DNA of 64,000 bases from Climacteris rufus (GCA_013398175.1 VZRZ01004300.1:1215369-1279368), one strand, 5' to 3'; counted from the stretch's first letter, positions 17,801 to 30,805 are shown. Notes: a model not told the origin generated them from the letters alone. Program-made: numbers and translations.

Positions 17801-19390
17801 GGCTCTCAGTCTCTGAAGAATCTGATGAAGACATAACACATCTGAAACTTTTTGTGCCTGTTGTCAGTTATCTCCCATCTTGGAGATCAGTGTGTTGCCA
17901 CCAGTCTGAGCTCATCTGGCACACTGAGAGTTTGTGGCAGGCCAAGGGCAAAGCAGTCGCTGCTGTAAGACCTAAAACGTCACGTGGCTTGTCTTCTTTC
18001 TGAGCCAAAAAAGCATGTATGAGGGCCAGGGTTGTTATCCTCTCATCCTCCCCATGGTGCCCTTTGGTGGCTGGTAACCTTGCTGGGAGTTGGCAGGTGT
18101 CACCTGTAGCAGTAAAGCCTGCATGCCAAAGAAATTTCTGAAATAGGCCATGGATGAATATGGGCAGCCTTGTGGGACAGGAGGAAGGAGGATGTGGCCC
18201 TGTCCTCAGTGCAGGGGCTGCAGTTCAGAAAGCAAGTTTGTGCTGCAGTTTTACTTTGCATGGCTTCAAACCACATGTTTATGGGGGCTGTTCAGTTCAA
18301 AGGGCCAGATGTGATCTGAAGTCAAATCCTAACACATATAATGAAGATGTAGGGTCCTTAGTGTTGGCTGTTCTGAGCTATCCTGCTGTTCTGATGGCTC
18401 TGCATTACCTGCTAGTCTGGCCATACTTGTTTTCCTTGAAGATTCGTGGCTGTGTGGAGATCCTGAGATTGCTTGCCTGCCTCTTATAGCTTGGGCAATA
18501 GAAGCTTGTACATCTGGAACTGGGCATCAGTGTGTTGGTTCTTGACATTGGTCATCTACCCACACGGATTAGAAAACATCTGCTTTATTGAGGTATTAAA
18601 TTAAATATCTAAAAGCCTAAAAAGCAGAAGCAGTAAGTAACAGTCTTAAGAGGAGGTAAAAGGAGAGTTGGTGATAAATTCCAAGTTGGCTCTGAGTTGT
18701 TATAGTTTATCTATTGCTCTGGAAATCCCCAGAAACAAATTTGCATTCATGCAATTTTCCCATTCCCTTCTATGCTGTGGGCCTGGGAAACCTGTGTGTA
18801 GTCCCACTGGTCAAATTCTTACTTGGTACAGGAACAGAGTAAAGAATGGCAGGAATTCTGTGATACCACAGTTGCTGTCTAATTCCTACATGTTTCCAAA
18901 GGGTGGAATCAGGCTGTGCTTTCTTGCAGCATTGCCCTCCCGTGGTGTGGACTCTACATCTCTACATCTCCTCCCATGGAGACAGTCTTTTGTCACTGTT
19001 ACCAGAAGGGTCAGTGAGATCCAGTTCCTGAACCTCTCTGGACAATTCTTCATGAAAGGGAGCTACCTTTTTCTTACCTTTTTTCAGGAAACTGCTTTGC
19101 CTGTGCTCTTTTTGCAAAGATAACTGTTTCCCATGCTAGATGTTGGAAGGCTTTAAACTGTTTTATTGGAACACCTGAGCCCTTACAGAGATCTTCATTT
19201 CCATCTATCCATGTCTGGAAGGTCCACAGACTGTTGGTCTTTTCACTGCAATAATATTGCCAAACTGCTCATTTCCATTTCTTGCAAAGGCTCTTTTTGC
19301 TGAGGCTCATGTGATTGCAGGCATGCAGCCTCCTAAGCCTCCAGTCATTGCTGGTATAGCTGGTAAGCATGGCCCTTTCTCAAAACACTC
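14881..19390. other. Intergenic, no gene recognised
   Basis: Mostly AT-rich unique sequence. The segment 16830-17600 is GC-richer and shows overlapping antisense reading frames, but no domain or splice structure. On the minus strand, parts around 17000-17420 resemble the degenerate repeat at 6870-7800. A weak CR1-like stretch is near 17615-17690. The 151-codon frame at 18668-19123 matches no family I know. Confidence 0.6.
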
Positions 19391-19394
19391 CAAA

Positions 19395-19535
19395 TAGTAT
19401 TGAACTGCTTCTTTTCTGGAGGCATTCAAAGCCCACCTGGACACATTCCTGTGTCACCTGCTCTAGGTGACCCTGCCTTGGCTAGAAGACCTTCAGAGGT
19501 GCCTTCTAACCCTAACAATTCTGAGATTCTGTGAA
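19395..19535 (+). mobile_element. CR1 LINE 3' fragment
   Basis: Text typical of the CR1 3' region: CTGGAGGCATTCAAAGCCCACCTGGACAC-like sequence, then GCTCTAGGTGACCCTGCCT and CCTTCTAACCCTAACAATTC, ending in ATTCTGAGATTCTGTG. CR1 elements are 5'-truncated non-LTR retrotransposons ending in short tandem 3' repeats. Confidence 0.85.
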
Positions 19536-19675
19536 CTTGAAGAAGGAGAAGGGAATATTGCAAAGAAAAATGTATTACAACATTTCTTCTTTAAGTTCTT
19601 CAAGCTGTGTTGTCAGTATGTACAGTATGCTCACAGCCTCTCTCTTAAAGTCCAAATCTTCCGGTTCTTCTGTGA

Positions 19676-19750
19676 AGAGGATGCTTGGGGAGCAGACTCA
19701 ATGATCTCAAAGGTCTTTTCCAACCTAGTTAATTCTCTGATTCCATGAGA
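19676..19750 (+). mobile_element. CR1 LINE 3' terminal fragment
   Basis: A short piece containing GACTCAATGATCTCAAAGG, TCTTTTCCAACCTAGTTAAT and a closing TCTGATTCCATGA, the standard CR1 3' end. It is separated from the fragment at 19395 by about 140 bases of unrelated sequence, so it may be a second insertion. Confidence 0.8.
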
Positions 19751-22700
19751 GGTGGGTGCTTTGCTGCCTTTACTGTTGCTGCAGTTGCAAGAAGCTTGAA
19801 GTACAATACTGAAGAAATTCATATGGTAAAATTTACTTGGGAGCTTGCATACAGGTAATCTCAGTGTAACTGTACAAACAGGTAAGATATTTTAAAGAAA
19901 AGTTCCAGGTAAGTAACCTGTCTCTGTTCATCATTCTGCTAGCCTGACGTCTAACACAAGAGAAAAATTACATGGTTTAGGTTCGTAATGATTGCTTCCT
20001 TCATAATGATGCATTGCTGCAGCCATTTTTGCAGTTTCCTGTAGCCAGATGTATGCTTTGTTGTTTCCTCTTCCAAAGATGTTGCATTCTGCAGCTGAAA
20101 ATGCTTTAAAATTGTTTTTAAAATAAATAATTTATGATAAAGGCAGTATATTCTATATGCTTCAAATTAAAAACAGATGGTTTCTTTAGACCATTTGAAA
20201 CCTGAATCAAGTTAAAGGAACTTCTTTAATATGTGGTTCAACTGATAAATGTTTAGGTATTACTGTTTTTCATATCATGTTATTCATGTTTAGAAGGTGA
20301 ATGACAGCTTGGATCTTTTTTCATCCAGTGGATCGTCTCCGTTGGGAATAATTATATTGGTACTTTTGTGTTGCATTTTGTGTTTAGTGTTGCAGTATGG
20401 AGAAAGACAATTCCAGCACTCACCTTGCTTGCTTGCTTGCTTACTTCCCTCTTCTGTTTTAGCTAATGAAAAATTCTGCCTGCTGTCATGTGTGCTGAGT
20501 CACTCACACTCAGCTCTCCCTGTCTCCCCAACATTGCATTTCCTGCTCCATGTTGGAAAACACCTTGGAAAACTGGAGGCAGTTGGTTCGGTTTAGTTCA
20601 TTTGAAAAGGTTCTTTTTCTCTGCCATTTCTCAAGCTTTTCTTGCCTTTTGTACAGCCTGGTTCTTGGAGACTTCAGTGAGAAGTTTTACCCAGCAGTAG
20701 GTCTCCCCTTCCTTGAAGTCCTACCATTATGTGTGCATGAAGTTTGCAGAATAAAACATCTCTGTTGACATGGACTGTGACTCCAGTATCCTTAAGGTTC
20801 AAATTTCTCCTACATTTTTATGTGGAAAGCAGTTCAAAAGTGTACAGTAAGATCCAGCAAGCTGCAATGTTTTATTTCTTCTGTAATAATTTTCTGTTTG
20901 AAATAATTTGCAATTTCAAGACTTCATTGAGGGACTTACAGAAGTAGACCTCTGTATTGGTTTATGATACCATCCTGGGAAATATTTAAACATAAACTAG
21001 ATATAATTTCTTTAATGAAATTGCTTAGGTGAAACAGGAAGGAGAGTAACAAGACTAGAGATCATTTGGTGTTATCTTGGGTGAAAGGATCACTACCATA
21101 TTATCCCTGTTTTAACTGTAAAAAGACAGAAAGCTGTTCTGGTTGGAATTCTTAAAATCTGTGCTTTAAAAGAATACTGTGTTTACAACAGCCCCAAAAA
21201 GATAGAGATAGAAATAGAATCAAATCAAAAGACCAGTGATGTCAATTTGAAGCTCGTTAGCGTCAATATATACCAACATGTGTCTCCTTCAGTGTCCATC
21301 TGTTAGACATGGTTACTAAGGCAGCTACACCCTGGGATAAATATAAAAGTTATGAGAAACTCTGATATTTATAGATCTAGACTGGTCTGAGTTTCTTATT
21401 TAGAGGTTAATGCAGTGCTGGGTTATGACAATACTTACACATGGTGACTGAGCTCCTGCAGATTCATACCTGTTCAGGAAGCAAAAAGATCTAGCAGAAA
21501 TCTGAAGATGTTTTTTCTGCACTCCTGAAGGTTTAGTTGCAGCCACATGCCTTATCTAAGTGGTATTGGAAAACTTAGCTGGTCTGCCCAAGGCAAAGAC
21601 AGGCTTCTGAAGCGGCAGTGGTGTTCAGGGAGCTGCCAGGACTAGCTCTGTGTTACTGATTGCTGAGGCAGAGCTGCTCAGGAATAGGTCTGGCCATGGG
21701 GGTGGGGTGCATGTGTTTCCTTGCATTTTTTGCCTTATAGTCTTGAGCACAGATGGAGGTGATTTAAATAGGCCAGAGTTCAGGAAGGTGTCATCTCTCC
21801 ACCTGACCTGTTTACTGTGTCTAAGCTGAGTACGGAACTTTATAAATTATTACAGATGTTTTACTTATGAGTGACTGATTAGGTTATGAATCAATCCCTC
21901 AAACACAGACCTGTGTGCTTTCTCTGGCTCCCTGTCAGCCTCTTTCAGACTGTCTCCCTAGATGAATCCTGACATTTGGGAAGTAGGAACGACAAGTCCT
22001 TGCCAAGTACGTGACCGTGGGCCTGGAAAAGGTGGCCAGGCTGCAGGAACATGGCTCATCTCATTTTTCTCAATGGGAATACTTCAAATAATTGATGGAA
22101 GAAACCCAAGCTGATTCTTAAGCAAAGTTGTTCATGCCAGGCCCCTCTCATAGGAATGCATTGGAGAATTTCCATAGAAGCAAGGAAAGGGTATCTAAAG
22201 TCAGAGGCAATCACAGAGAAGATAGGAGGTGAGATAGATGTCCATCACTTGATATTGCTTAGGCACAATTTAGTGTGGATTGATGGCTTTTTAGCTGGTC
22301 AAGTACCTCCACACAAGTAGACAAATATCCTTCTATTCCCAACTGAGACAGTGAAACACACACCCTGAGAAATGAACTCATTTTCCTTCCTTAAGGAAGA
22401 CTTGGGAGTCATCTGACAAGCTAAAAATTATTACAGAAAGAAAATCATCATAGCAAGGGACATAAGGCAGGTATTTTTGAAGATCTCCGATAAAGAAATA
22501 CCTGTGCAAAACTACAAACACGCTGATACAATAAAAATTCAAAAGACATGACAAATCAAGGATGACAAATCAAGGCTAAGAAAGTGAGAAAGAAAGAAAC
22601 AAAGCTGTATCACTTGCAGTTCTCATGCCATCTGTGCATATGAGGAGGTGCTAGACAGAATTTTGCTGACACATCCTATTTTGAAGGCAATGTTGAAGAT

Positions 22701-25370
22701 AACACAAGTAGTGTATTGTCTGTACTGCAATTTTTGGTCTTTCATACAGAAAATCAAACCAGAATCACTTTGTTCTCATATGGACTTTGAACAACAGCAA
22801 CAAATCCATGCCAAAACATGGACTGTTGTAATCTGGGCAGCTGGAACACTGAGATACAGAGAAAGCACAGCTCTCCAGCACAGAAAAGAGGAGTGAAACG
22901 ATAGCCACTGAAGGAGAACATGCTTCTTATCTAGGAGGAAAGCCATGACTCTTTTTGTATATCAGACATCTATAGTGAAAGGACATAAAACAAGCTGGAA
23001 GAGACTGATGTAGTAGATTATGTAGGGGGAAAGTTATCTCTGATTATTCTGTTCTGCAAAGGACATCTTGCTGATGATTCATAGGAGCCACAAAAAGCAG
23101 TGAGCTTTGGCATCCTAGTCTGTGATGAGGCTTCTTCCCTTGCTTACAGAAAACCACAGATAACTTTATCTTGTAGCAAGTAATGCTGGGCAGCTTTAAC
23201 CTTTCTGTCTGCAGACACAGTCCATGTTTCAGTCTCCCTCTGCACGCTCCAGTTAGCCCTGCAATCACTCAGGGAAGGACCACAGTTAATTCATGTGGGA
23301 CAAATACAAAGTGAAGCAGTAGCCAAGTAGTGGATCACAGAATGCAAGGACCCTATCTGTAGACAGGGCAAAGATTTGCTGCAGTCAGGAAAATTCAAAA
23401 TTCCAGCATTGCTAATGGTTCCAGGCTCCCACCGTACTATTTGTGTGTTCCTGGCTAGAAAAAGTAGGTTTTCCTTTCAGGTATGTTTCTGTGCATGCAC
23501 AGTCATGCCATGCTGCAGTTAGCAAAGCTACACTTGGATCTCTTAGGAAGGGGAAGCTTGTTCTGCCAGCAGGTCTACAACTACTGGTGTTTTCCCTGGT
23601 TTAAAGCACAGTCCTCTCCTGCCTCATTCCAGGAGTCCAGTGGAGAAACGACAAGCAGGACTGCTCTCCCAATAAGTCAGGTTCTTGCATGTTGTTATGG
23701 CCACCTCCATTACTGGAAGATCAGTGAAAAACCACTATTTCCAAGGTACAGGTGTTTTAATTTCTATTATTCTGGTTAATACACAGATTAATAAACACGA
23801 AGCTACTTTTCATATGCTTGTTGTGTGATTACAAATCCATCTGGATACAGCAAGCATTTTGGCATGGTTGCTGTATGATTTATTGTCTTCATGCTGTTGA
23901 GGTTTTTCGGTATTTCAGTTCTGGTTTTATTGCAACCAACTGTGCTATTTAGATCTAAATGGGATATTTCCTTGCCAAAAAAACCCTTATCTACAACGAC
24001 ACAGTACCATTCTGTGCAGGTGATAACAAGCATTCAGTTCTTTTAAAATATTTTTATTAGTCTCAGTCTTGTTTCTTTATTGCACTATACAAGTTTGAAG
24101 TTTGGCATCTCCCACACTCAGGTCTGTACGTGTCTTATTTACTGAGAAATTAAGAGAAAAGTTTATAAAGAAGGAGGACTAACTGAACAGATCAAGAAAT
24201 CAGGTTGTGTCTAAAAGTGTTTTACCTGGTTTTTTTAATGTCTTTAATCTCCTGGCTGCAATACCTAGAATTTTCTGTCAGTGTAAGTAGTAAAAACTTG
24301 GAACAATTTACATTTTCTTCTTTGACTGCCATGTTCAGGCAACATTTGTGTTTTGTCTCTGTCCTCGTTTTTTTTCTTTTTCCTTAATTCCAAAGGCATG
24401 AGCTTGACAGTCACATAGGTAGGTTGTTCCAGGTACCTGGGAGAGAAAGACAGGATGCTGTGTGGTGATGCCTGTCTCTGATTTATGGGGCTGCTAAGTG
24501 TAGTCAGAGGCAATTTATTTCTTTGCAATAAGTCCTCAAGCTTCTGCAAACTTCAATACCTCTATGGACAGGGAGGAAATTGAAGTTAGGGGAAGTAAAA
24601 GCAAGTATGGAAATGGACCATGTGCTTTCTTTTTTTGTCTGTGTCTGGTACAATGCAATCCACTCTTGATACTTTTCTCATTTGTCATAAGCCCTATTAT
24701 AGCACTCCAAATTCTGTCATTTTTGGCTAACACAGCCTCTCACAAAATGGATCAAACTCAAATGCACCAGCTACATGTGCACATTGATGCTGAACATAGA
24801 AAATAATTTACTTCTTTTCTAAATACTGCATTTAGTACTCACTGCAAAATCTAATTGACTTTTGGAAGATTTTCTTAATACTGAGAGGGGAGGAGAGGGA
24901 AATTTTAAGAGCTGCCAGTCAAGAATTCTGAAACTTTTTGAAAGGTGCTCTTTATTTCAGTGATTTCTTTGTTTTAACTGAGGGGGGCAAAAAATCTCCC
25001 CCCATGTTTAGGAATTGCTGAGTTAGTCTTGCACCTCAGGAAGTAGCTCAGCACAGCTATTTTTCTTGCAAAATGGTAGTAGATGTAGGTAGATTGAGAC
25101 TTAATCATGTCTTATGGCAAAAATGTAAAAGCACCAAATCAAAACACTTTGTCAAAACTTGCACTGTAATTGTGAAGCATTCACTCCTGAATTTACAAAT
25201 TTCATTAATCTTGTTACATAAGATTATTCTGCCTTTAAAAAATTTGATACACTTTTTCTGTGCTCAAAGGAAGCTTTGATTTGATTGTTACTCAGCTGTT
25301 TTTAGTGATCTGCCTAGGTATGGTGCCAGAACAACCATGCTATTTCATATTTAAATGTAACTGTAGCTGG
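19751..25370. other. Intergenic, no gene recognised
   Basis: AT-rich unique sequence with no exon I can support. There is a short CTTG tetranucleotide run near 20424-20440 and a 14-bp direct duplication at 22548-22575. Reading frames of 60-100 codons on both strands look like chance. Confidence 0.6.
22548..22575. repeat. 14-bp tandem duplication
   Basis: The unit ATGACAAATCAAGG occurs twice head to tail without mismatch, which points to a recent slippage event. No function is suggested. Confidence 0.8.
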
Positions 25371-25730
25371 AGTCATAGAGTGGTTTGGGCTGGAAGGAAC
25401 CTTAAGGATCACCTTGTTCCAACCCCCTGCCTTGGGCAGGGACACCTTTCACTAGATCAGGTTGCTCAGAGCTCCATCCAACCAAGCCTTGAACACTGCC
25501 AGGGATGGGGCAGCCACAGCTTCTCTGGGCAACCTGTGCCAGTGCCTCACCACCCTCACAGGAAGTGTTTTCTTCCCAATATCTAATCTAAACCTGCTCT
25601 CTTTCTGCTTAAAGCTGTTCCCCCACCTTGTCCTGTCGCTACATTCCCTTGTAAAAAGTCCCTCTCAAGGTCTCTAGTAGGCTCCCTTCAGGTACTGGAA
25701 GGTGCTGTAAGGTCTCCTTTCTTCCATCTT
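25371..25730 (-). mobile_element. CR1 LINE 3' fragment (antisense)
   Basis: The reverse complement of the CR1 3' region. The + strand starts with AGTCATAGAGTGGTTTGGGC, then TGGAAGGAACCTTAAGGATC, CTTGGGCAGGGACACC, CACTAGATCAGGTTGCTC and TGTGCCAGTGCCTCACCAC. About 360 bp, moderately diverged. Confidence 0.92.
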
Positions 25731-27208
25731 CTAGGCATTTATAACACAGGTGATGTACAATTGCAATTTAGCATTAGAAGCCATCTCAGTTTCTCAAGTC
25801 ATCTTTAACTTTCAGGTATTCAGTACTGTATCATTGTTGACAGACTAGAAGGGTTTATTAAACATAAGGGGGTGATTGAGTTATTGCACTTAGTTCATTG
25901 AGGTAGAAGATGGAGCTAGTCTGGGTGGTACTTGCTTTACACACAACAATGAGAGTTTTTCTGTTGGACTTTCAGGTTCCTTGCTTGCTTTTCCCACTAA
26001 CAAATACATTTCATTTTTTCATTCTTGTGAGTCAGTTTAGGGAACCACTCAACTCTGTGAGCTTCCTATTTGGATCTATGAAAATAATAATATATTTGCT
26101 TCAACTTTAATTAATTATTCTGCTGCAATTAAATTACATATTTTGGATAAGATCAGCACTGTTGGAAGAGAGAGAATGAGAAAAAACTGTTGCCAGCTCT
26201 ATGTTCCATGGTGAAGATCAAAGACACAAAGACAGCAGTAAATCTTTTAACTGAGAATGGAAGTATATTCCTTTTGAGTCTTATTCCTCTCCAAAACTAG
26301 ACAGTTTTTCTTTAGGCAGCAGAGAGACCTTATTTCTTAAGAACTGAACAGCAATGAATTTGTTTACAAAAACCCATTGCAATTCTGCAGCCAGATGATC
26401 TACTGTCCAGAACACTCACTGCACCACTTTAAAATCCTGACACCATCTCCAGCCTTTAATCCTGTTATAAATGTTAAAAAACTGCAGAGAATAATAACCA
26501 AAGGCCTTCATACACATCTAGTTAAACTGTGCCCAGCCCTGAAAAGAAATATATATCATTATTAAATGGTTTTTTTTCTTTCTCTTTTTTAAGAAGAGAC
26601 CACAAAGAGGCAGAAGCTAGAAAGCTCAGTGGCAAACAAAGAATGTTGTTGTGAGTTTCTTTTATACAAAGGTTTAAGAAATTCATAATTTAAAGAAGTT
26701 GATACTTTTAGTGCCATACTACTTCAACATGAATGTATCCTGGTATCATTATTTTCAAGTTAAAAGGGCTGACTTTTCAGATATTTATCTCTTAATGAGA
26801 AAATCTTAGTCATGTCCTTTTAAGTTTCTTTCTAGGGGGGAAAGGGAGTTATGTTGTACTGCATTTTTGTTCAAGTCTATAATTCACTTGAAATTTTTGA
26901 TAGAGAAAACTTTTGAAGTATCTGAATTATATTGCTTTGAAACATTTTTTTCTTACAAGCCTGTAACTTTTCAGATAGTTATCTGTGGGTTTGCTTACTG
27001 TTGCTTAAGAAGAGCTTAGAAAAGAACATGTGACATGATACAGAGGCTTTTCATTTCCTTTTTTCAAATTAAAACAACAAACATTCAGGTTCCCTTATAT
27101 GTTATAGGACTGGAGAAAAGTGTCCATTACAAATCTGTCTAAAATTATTTACATCGTTTATTCATTTACTTAAATCCTAATCAAACCAAATTTTACTTAT
27201 TAAGTTGG
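25731..27208. other. Intergenic, no gene recognised
   Basis: AT-rich unique sequence. I see no exon, repeat or RNA gene. Confidence 0.6.
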
Positions 27209-27210
27209 TG

Positions 27211-27832
27211 TGCTGGTTTTGGCTGGGGTAGAGTTCATTTGCTTCACAGTGGCTGGTATGGGGCTGTGTTTTGGATTTGTGCTGAACACGGGGTTGATAA
27301 TACAGAGAAGTTTTTGTTGTTGCTGAGCAGGGCTTGCACAAAGCCAAGGCCTTTTCTGCTTTCCATACAGACAGGATGGGGAGGAGGCTGGGGGTGCTTG
27401 GGAGCCTTGGAGGAGACACAGCCAGGACAGGTGACCCAAACTGACCAGAGGGATGTTCCAGACCATATGGGATCATGCTCAGTGTATAAAGTGGGAGGAA
27501 GAAGCTGGAAGGGGGGTACATTTGGAGTGGTGGTGTTTGCCTTCCCAAGTAACCATTACCTGTGATGGGGCCCTGCTCTCCTGGGGATGGCTGAACACCC
27601 ATGGCTGAACACCTGCCTGCCCATGGGAAGCAGTGAATTAATTCCTCGTTTTGCTTTGCTTGTGTGCTTGGCTTTTGCTTTTGCTGTTAAACTGTCTTCA
27701 CCTGAAGCCATGAGTTCCCTGGCCTTTACCCTTCCAGCTCTCTCCCCAGCGCTGTTGGTGTGGGAGTGAGCGAGCGGCTCCGCGGGGCCCGGCTGCTGCC
27801 CGGGCCGCAACGGCGACAGCCGGCGAAACAGC
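27211..27832 (+). mobile_element. Avian ERV solo LTR
   Basis: A near-complete LTR of about 620 bp of a family abundant in finch-like birds. It begins TGCTGGTTTTGGCTGGGG, then CTTCACAGTGGCTGGTATGG and CAGCCAGGACAGGTGACCC. A promoter-like GCTCAGTGTATAAAG lies near 27478-27492. It continues with CCTGCCTGCCCATGGGAAG and GCTGTTAAACTGTCTTCACC, and ends in a GAGTGAGCGAGCGGCTCC-rich tail. No internal retroviral genes follow, so it is a solo LTR. The 3' end is irregular and no target-site duplication is evident. Antisense reading frames of up to 141 codons within it are not genes. Confidence 0.88.
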
Positions 27833-27969
27833 AAAGGGCTCTTTCCAACAACACCTGGAAGGACCTGATGCCACAGAACACAACCCCTACTGATCAGCGA
27901 GTTCAGTCATTGGCACAAAAAGGATGGTTGGACAAGAAACGACGAATGTGGTTTGATTTTTTTTCTTAA
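27833..27969 (+). other. Coding-like tail next to the LTR, unrecognised
   Basis: Directly after the LTR end the + frame stays open for about 44 codons to a TAA. The composition is unlike its surroundings and protein-like (NNTWKDLMPQNTTPTDQRVQ, then SLAQKGWLDKKRRMWFD). An AG|GG junction at 27836 could serve as an acceptor, but no good polypyrimidine tract precedes it because the LTR lies there. It could be the remnant of a last exon, a retrocopy or chance. I recognise no family. Confidence 0.2.
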
Positions 27970-28474
27970 AACAAACACTACAGTTAAATCGCAGTTCTGC
28001 CGATGGATTTGCCAATCCACTCCTGCATTAACAAATTATTTTCAAATGCAAGACAGTGAGACAAGTTAATGAGAAGAATTCCCTTCATTGCATCAGACAT
28101 GACATCAAAAAATTACAGGAGAAATTCAGCCTTGCTAACACAAAAATGAGCCACTGTTTAACTACATGCAGTTGCTAACTTATAGTTCAAATTTTTTACT
28201 TTCTGTTGCAAGTCGTCTTTTATATCCACATATTAAAATATTTGGATCAGAAGGCAAACCAGCAACAGCACAAAGGCAATAAAAAATAAAAATATCTTTG
28301 CTAAGAATTGTGCCACTGCACTGCTGACCTCAGCAAGGAATTACCATTGTTTGAAATATAATCTCTTTCATAACAAATTCTGAATTACAAGTAACTTGTT
28401 CTTCTTGTAGCCAATAAATCTGCTGTGAGGAATATGTAGCATTTATTGGACAACTCCTGTTGCATGCAAAACAC

Positions 28475-28522
28475 GATATGATATATATGATATGATATGA
28501 TATGATATGATATGATTGATAT
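28475..28522. repeat. GATAT pentanucleotide microsatellite
   Basis: An interrupted array of GATAT/ATGAT units spanning about 48 bp, with runs of perfect repeats from about 28487. Likely polymorphic in length. Confidence 0.9.
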
Positions 28523-28889
28523 AAAGTCTCAGGAATAACATAGCAATGTTATCAGAAGTCCTACTATATTAACCCTAATACCTCACGATTTATAAGATGT
28601 GGCTCATGTACACTTGTACACAGAAATGCTAAACAGGATAAAAAAACTGTGATGAAAATCCTTTATGTCTGTTTTGTTGCACTGTACTTCCCAAAAGAAT
28701 GTAGGCCTTTTAATTACCAGTGCTGATGGCTGAGGTGATTATAAAAACAGTGCAGAAACAAGGCAGAAACCTAGGAAGGACAACTTCTGAATAAATAATA
28801 AATATTACTAGAAGACATTCTTAACCTAACCTGCCTTTATTCATAATGCTTTTTCAAAATCTTCCTGATTTTTCTCTCTTGAGATTTAA

Positions 28890-29045
28890 GATTAAATAAT
28901 AAAATAATTGAACAATCATTTTAAATAATTTAAATTATTATAAAAAATTTTAATAATTTAAACAACTTAATAGTAATTTATAATAATTAACATAAATAGT
29001 AAATAAAATATTTAATTTTGTAATATCACATTAAAAATATAAACT
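28890..29045. repeat. AT-rich low-complexity region
   Basis: About 150 bp of almost pure A/T made of recurring AATAAT, TTTAAAT and ATTTA words. It has no coding capacity. Confidence 0.85.
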
Positions 29046-29100
29046 ATGCACAGCTATTCATAAATGGGGAAAACTATACAATATTTTGGGGGATTGAGGT

Positions 29101-30130
29101 GATTTTATTTAGCTATATGTTTTCTGCACTATGCCCTCTCAGACCTCTGCTATATGTTCTTCTGAAGAAAATAGTTCTGTGACTGTATTTAACTCAAAGC
29201 ACAGATTTTGCCAAGATTTTCTGCCATCAGTCATACACTTAAGAGTCTGCAGTAGCATGAGAGAGAGGAAGGCATATATAATTAATTTTCTTGGAATTTA
29301 TTCTACAGGGTTATTTCTCACTTCTTTCATAGTATCTCTAATTCCTTTGGTTTTGATTACTAGAACAGACTGTTTTCATCAGCTTTTCTTAAAAAAACTC
29401 TTACAGAGCAGAGGGTGGTGGTGTCAGGAGGTTGCTGCAGTGGTTGTGAACACAGCACTGCAGCATATGGAGTGCATGCCCAAGGCAAGAGCAAACAGAA
29501 TTTCTCCTGCAAATATGTGGTAAGTGAAGTAAAAAAATCCTTATTTTCTGTCTCCTTGGAAGCATTTGAGGCCATAACACTTATGGTATATAAGCCCACT
29601 TTGTTTCTACCATATCTGAAAGTACAAGAACGTGTCACAGAAAATTGGATAGGCAATAAGGAGTTTGAACTTTGTGCTAGAAAGAAATTAAAACTAGGAG
29701 GTTTTGAACGTGGGAGATGAGTCTTGACATTTAGAAAATGTTCTCAAATGAAACAGTTCTGTTTGTGCTGTCTTTTGTGGTGATTAGGTCTTATTGTGAG
29801 GTTGAAAATGTACCTTGTGGGTTTTAATCCCCAGAAAGGCTGAAAAATCTCAGCAGCTCCCTTTGTTGGGTTTCTCTTCCAGCTCAGACTTCCAGGTGGT
29901 CACTGGCAAAGGTCCAGCCAGAAGAAGGGTGCTTCCAGCTGCTCCAGGTTTGCCCATGAGCACTTCAGATTTGCTCAAAAAATCCCATTAGAGCAGTCTC
30001 TACCCCCTTAGTGAAAGCCCCATATAGAGCCTGTAGGACTGTGTGGAGATTCAGGGGAAAATAAGCCTGTAAAAGATTTTGAAAATCATCAAACTTTCAC
30101 ACTCCACCAAAGGGAGATCAGCCATATCCA
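29101..30130. other. Intergenic, one exon-like segment, no gene recognised
   Basis: Unique sequence. A 113-bp segment at 29407-29519 is flanked by CTCTTACAG and GTG|GTAAGT on the + strand. It also has usable splice signals on the minus strand. I cannot assign a protein, so it is not called as a gene. Confidence 0.4.
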
Positions 30131-30134
30131 TGGG

Positions 30135-30600
30135 CTTGGTAAACATTTGCCTGGACTATCTCTGAAAGATTTGCCAGACAGTTTCTGGTGGATATTCTAC
30201 AGCTTTTCTAGGCAATACATTCCAATACTTCATTAGCCTTATCTTTAGAGAGTTTTTTTTATGTCCAACCTGAATTTTCCTTGCCTCTGTTCTTGTGAAG
30301 GAAAATAAGCTGTGTTTGCCACAACTTCTGTGTGACAAGACACTTGTTTGCTCTTGCTTGCTGTCATGGTGGTGCTCAAAAATAATGTTGGATGACTCAT
30401 TCAGGGTGGATTTTGTCCCCCCAAAAAATCACAATAAAAAGATTGGTGTAAAGATTCTTATTTCTTTCCTTTGCTCATCTCCAGAAGAATCACTGCTCAC
30501 CATTCCAATCTTTCAGTACATTCCCAGTCCTTCACAAGCTGTCAAAATAACATCAAGTCCCAACATTGCTTCAGTGGTTTTTTTAATTCCTGTGATGAGC
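30135..30600 (-). mobile_element. Old CR1-like fragment (antisense)
   Basis: The + strand reads like a heavily decayed reverse-complement CR1: GGCAATACATTCCAATACTT, then AGAGAGTTTTTTTTATGTCC, AACCTGAATTTTCCTTGCC and CTGTTCTTGTGAAGG. Divergence is high and the limits are uncertain. Confidence 0.5.
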
Positions 30601-30734
30601 AAACCACCTTGAACTAAGCTGAAGACAATATTATACCTGACTCACTTTTTCTCACTAAGTGATATAGTCAGCTAGCTAGCAACTTCTAGAAGTTTGGAAT
30701 TAATTACTTTCAACAATTTGGAATTAATTACTTC

Positions 30735-30805
30735 CATTAATTATCTACTTGGAGCTAGATAATCCTTAAGGTCCTTTCCAACCCAAGGCATTCTGTGACA
30801 CGGTC
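30735..30805 (+). mobile_element. CR1 LINE 3' terminal fragment
   Basis: Contains GGAGCTAGATAATCCTTAAG, then GTCCTTTCCAACCCAAGGC and ATTCTGTGACAC, the CR1 3' end. About 70 bp. Confidence 0.75.

Larger units (their letters stand above)
27970..29100. other. Intergenic AT-rich sequence
   Basis: No gene seen. It contains a GATAT microsatellite and a highly AT-rich patch near 28890-29045, listed separately. Confidence 0.6.

Noticed and set aside
18668..19123. 151-codon + strand frame in the intergenic region
   Set aside because: No recognisable domain, no splice or promoter context, and a composition like neighbouring noncoding DNA.
27177..27602. 141-codon antisense frame
   Set aside because: It is the reverse strand of an avian LTR.
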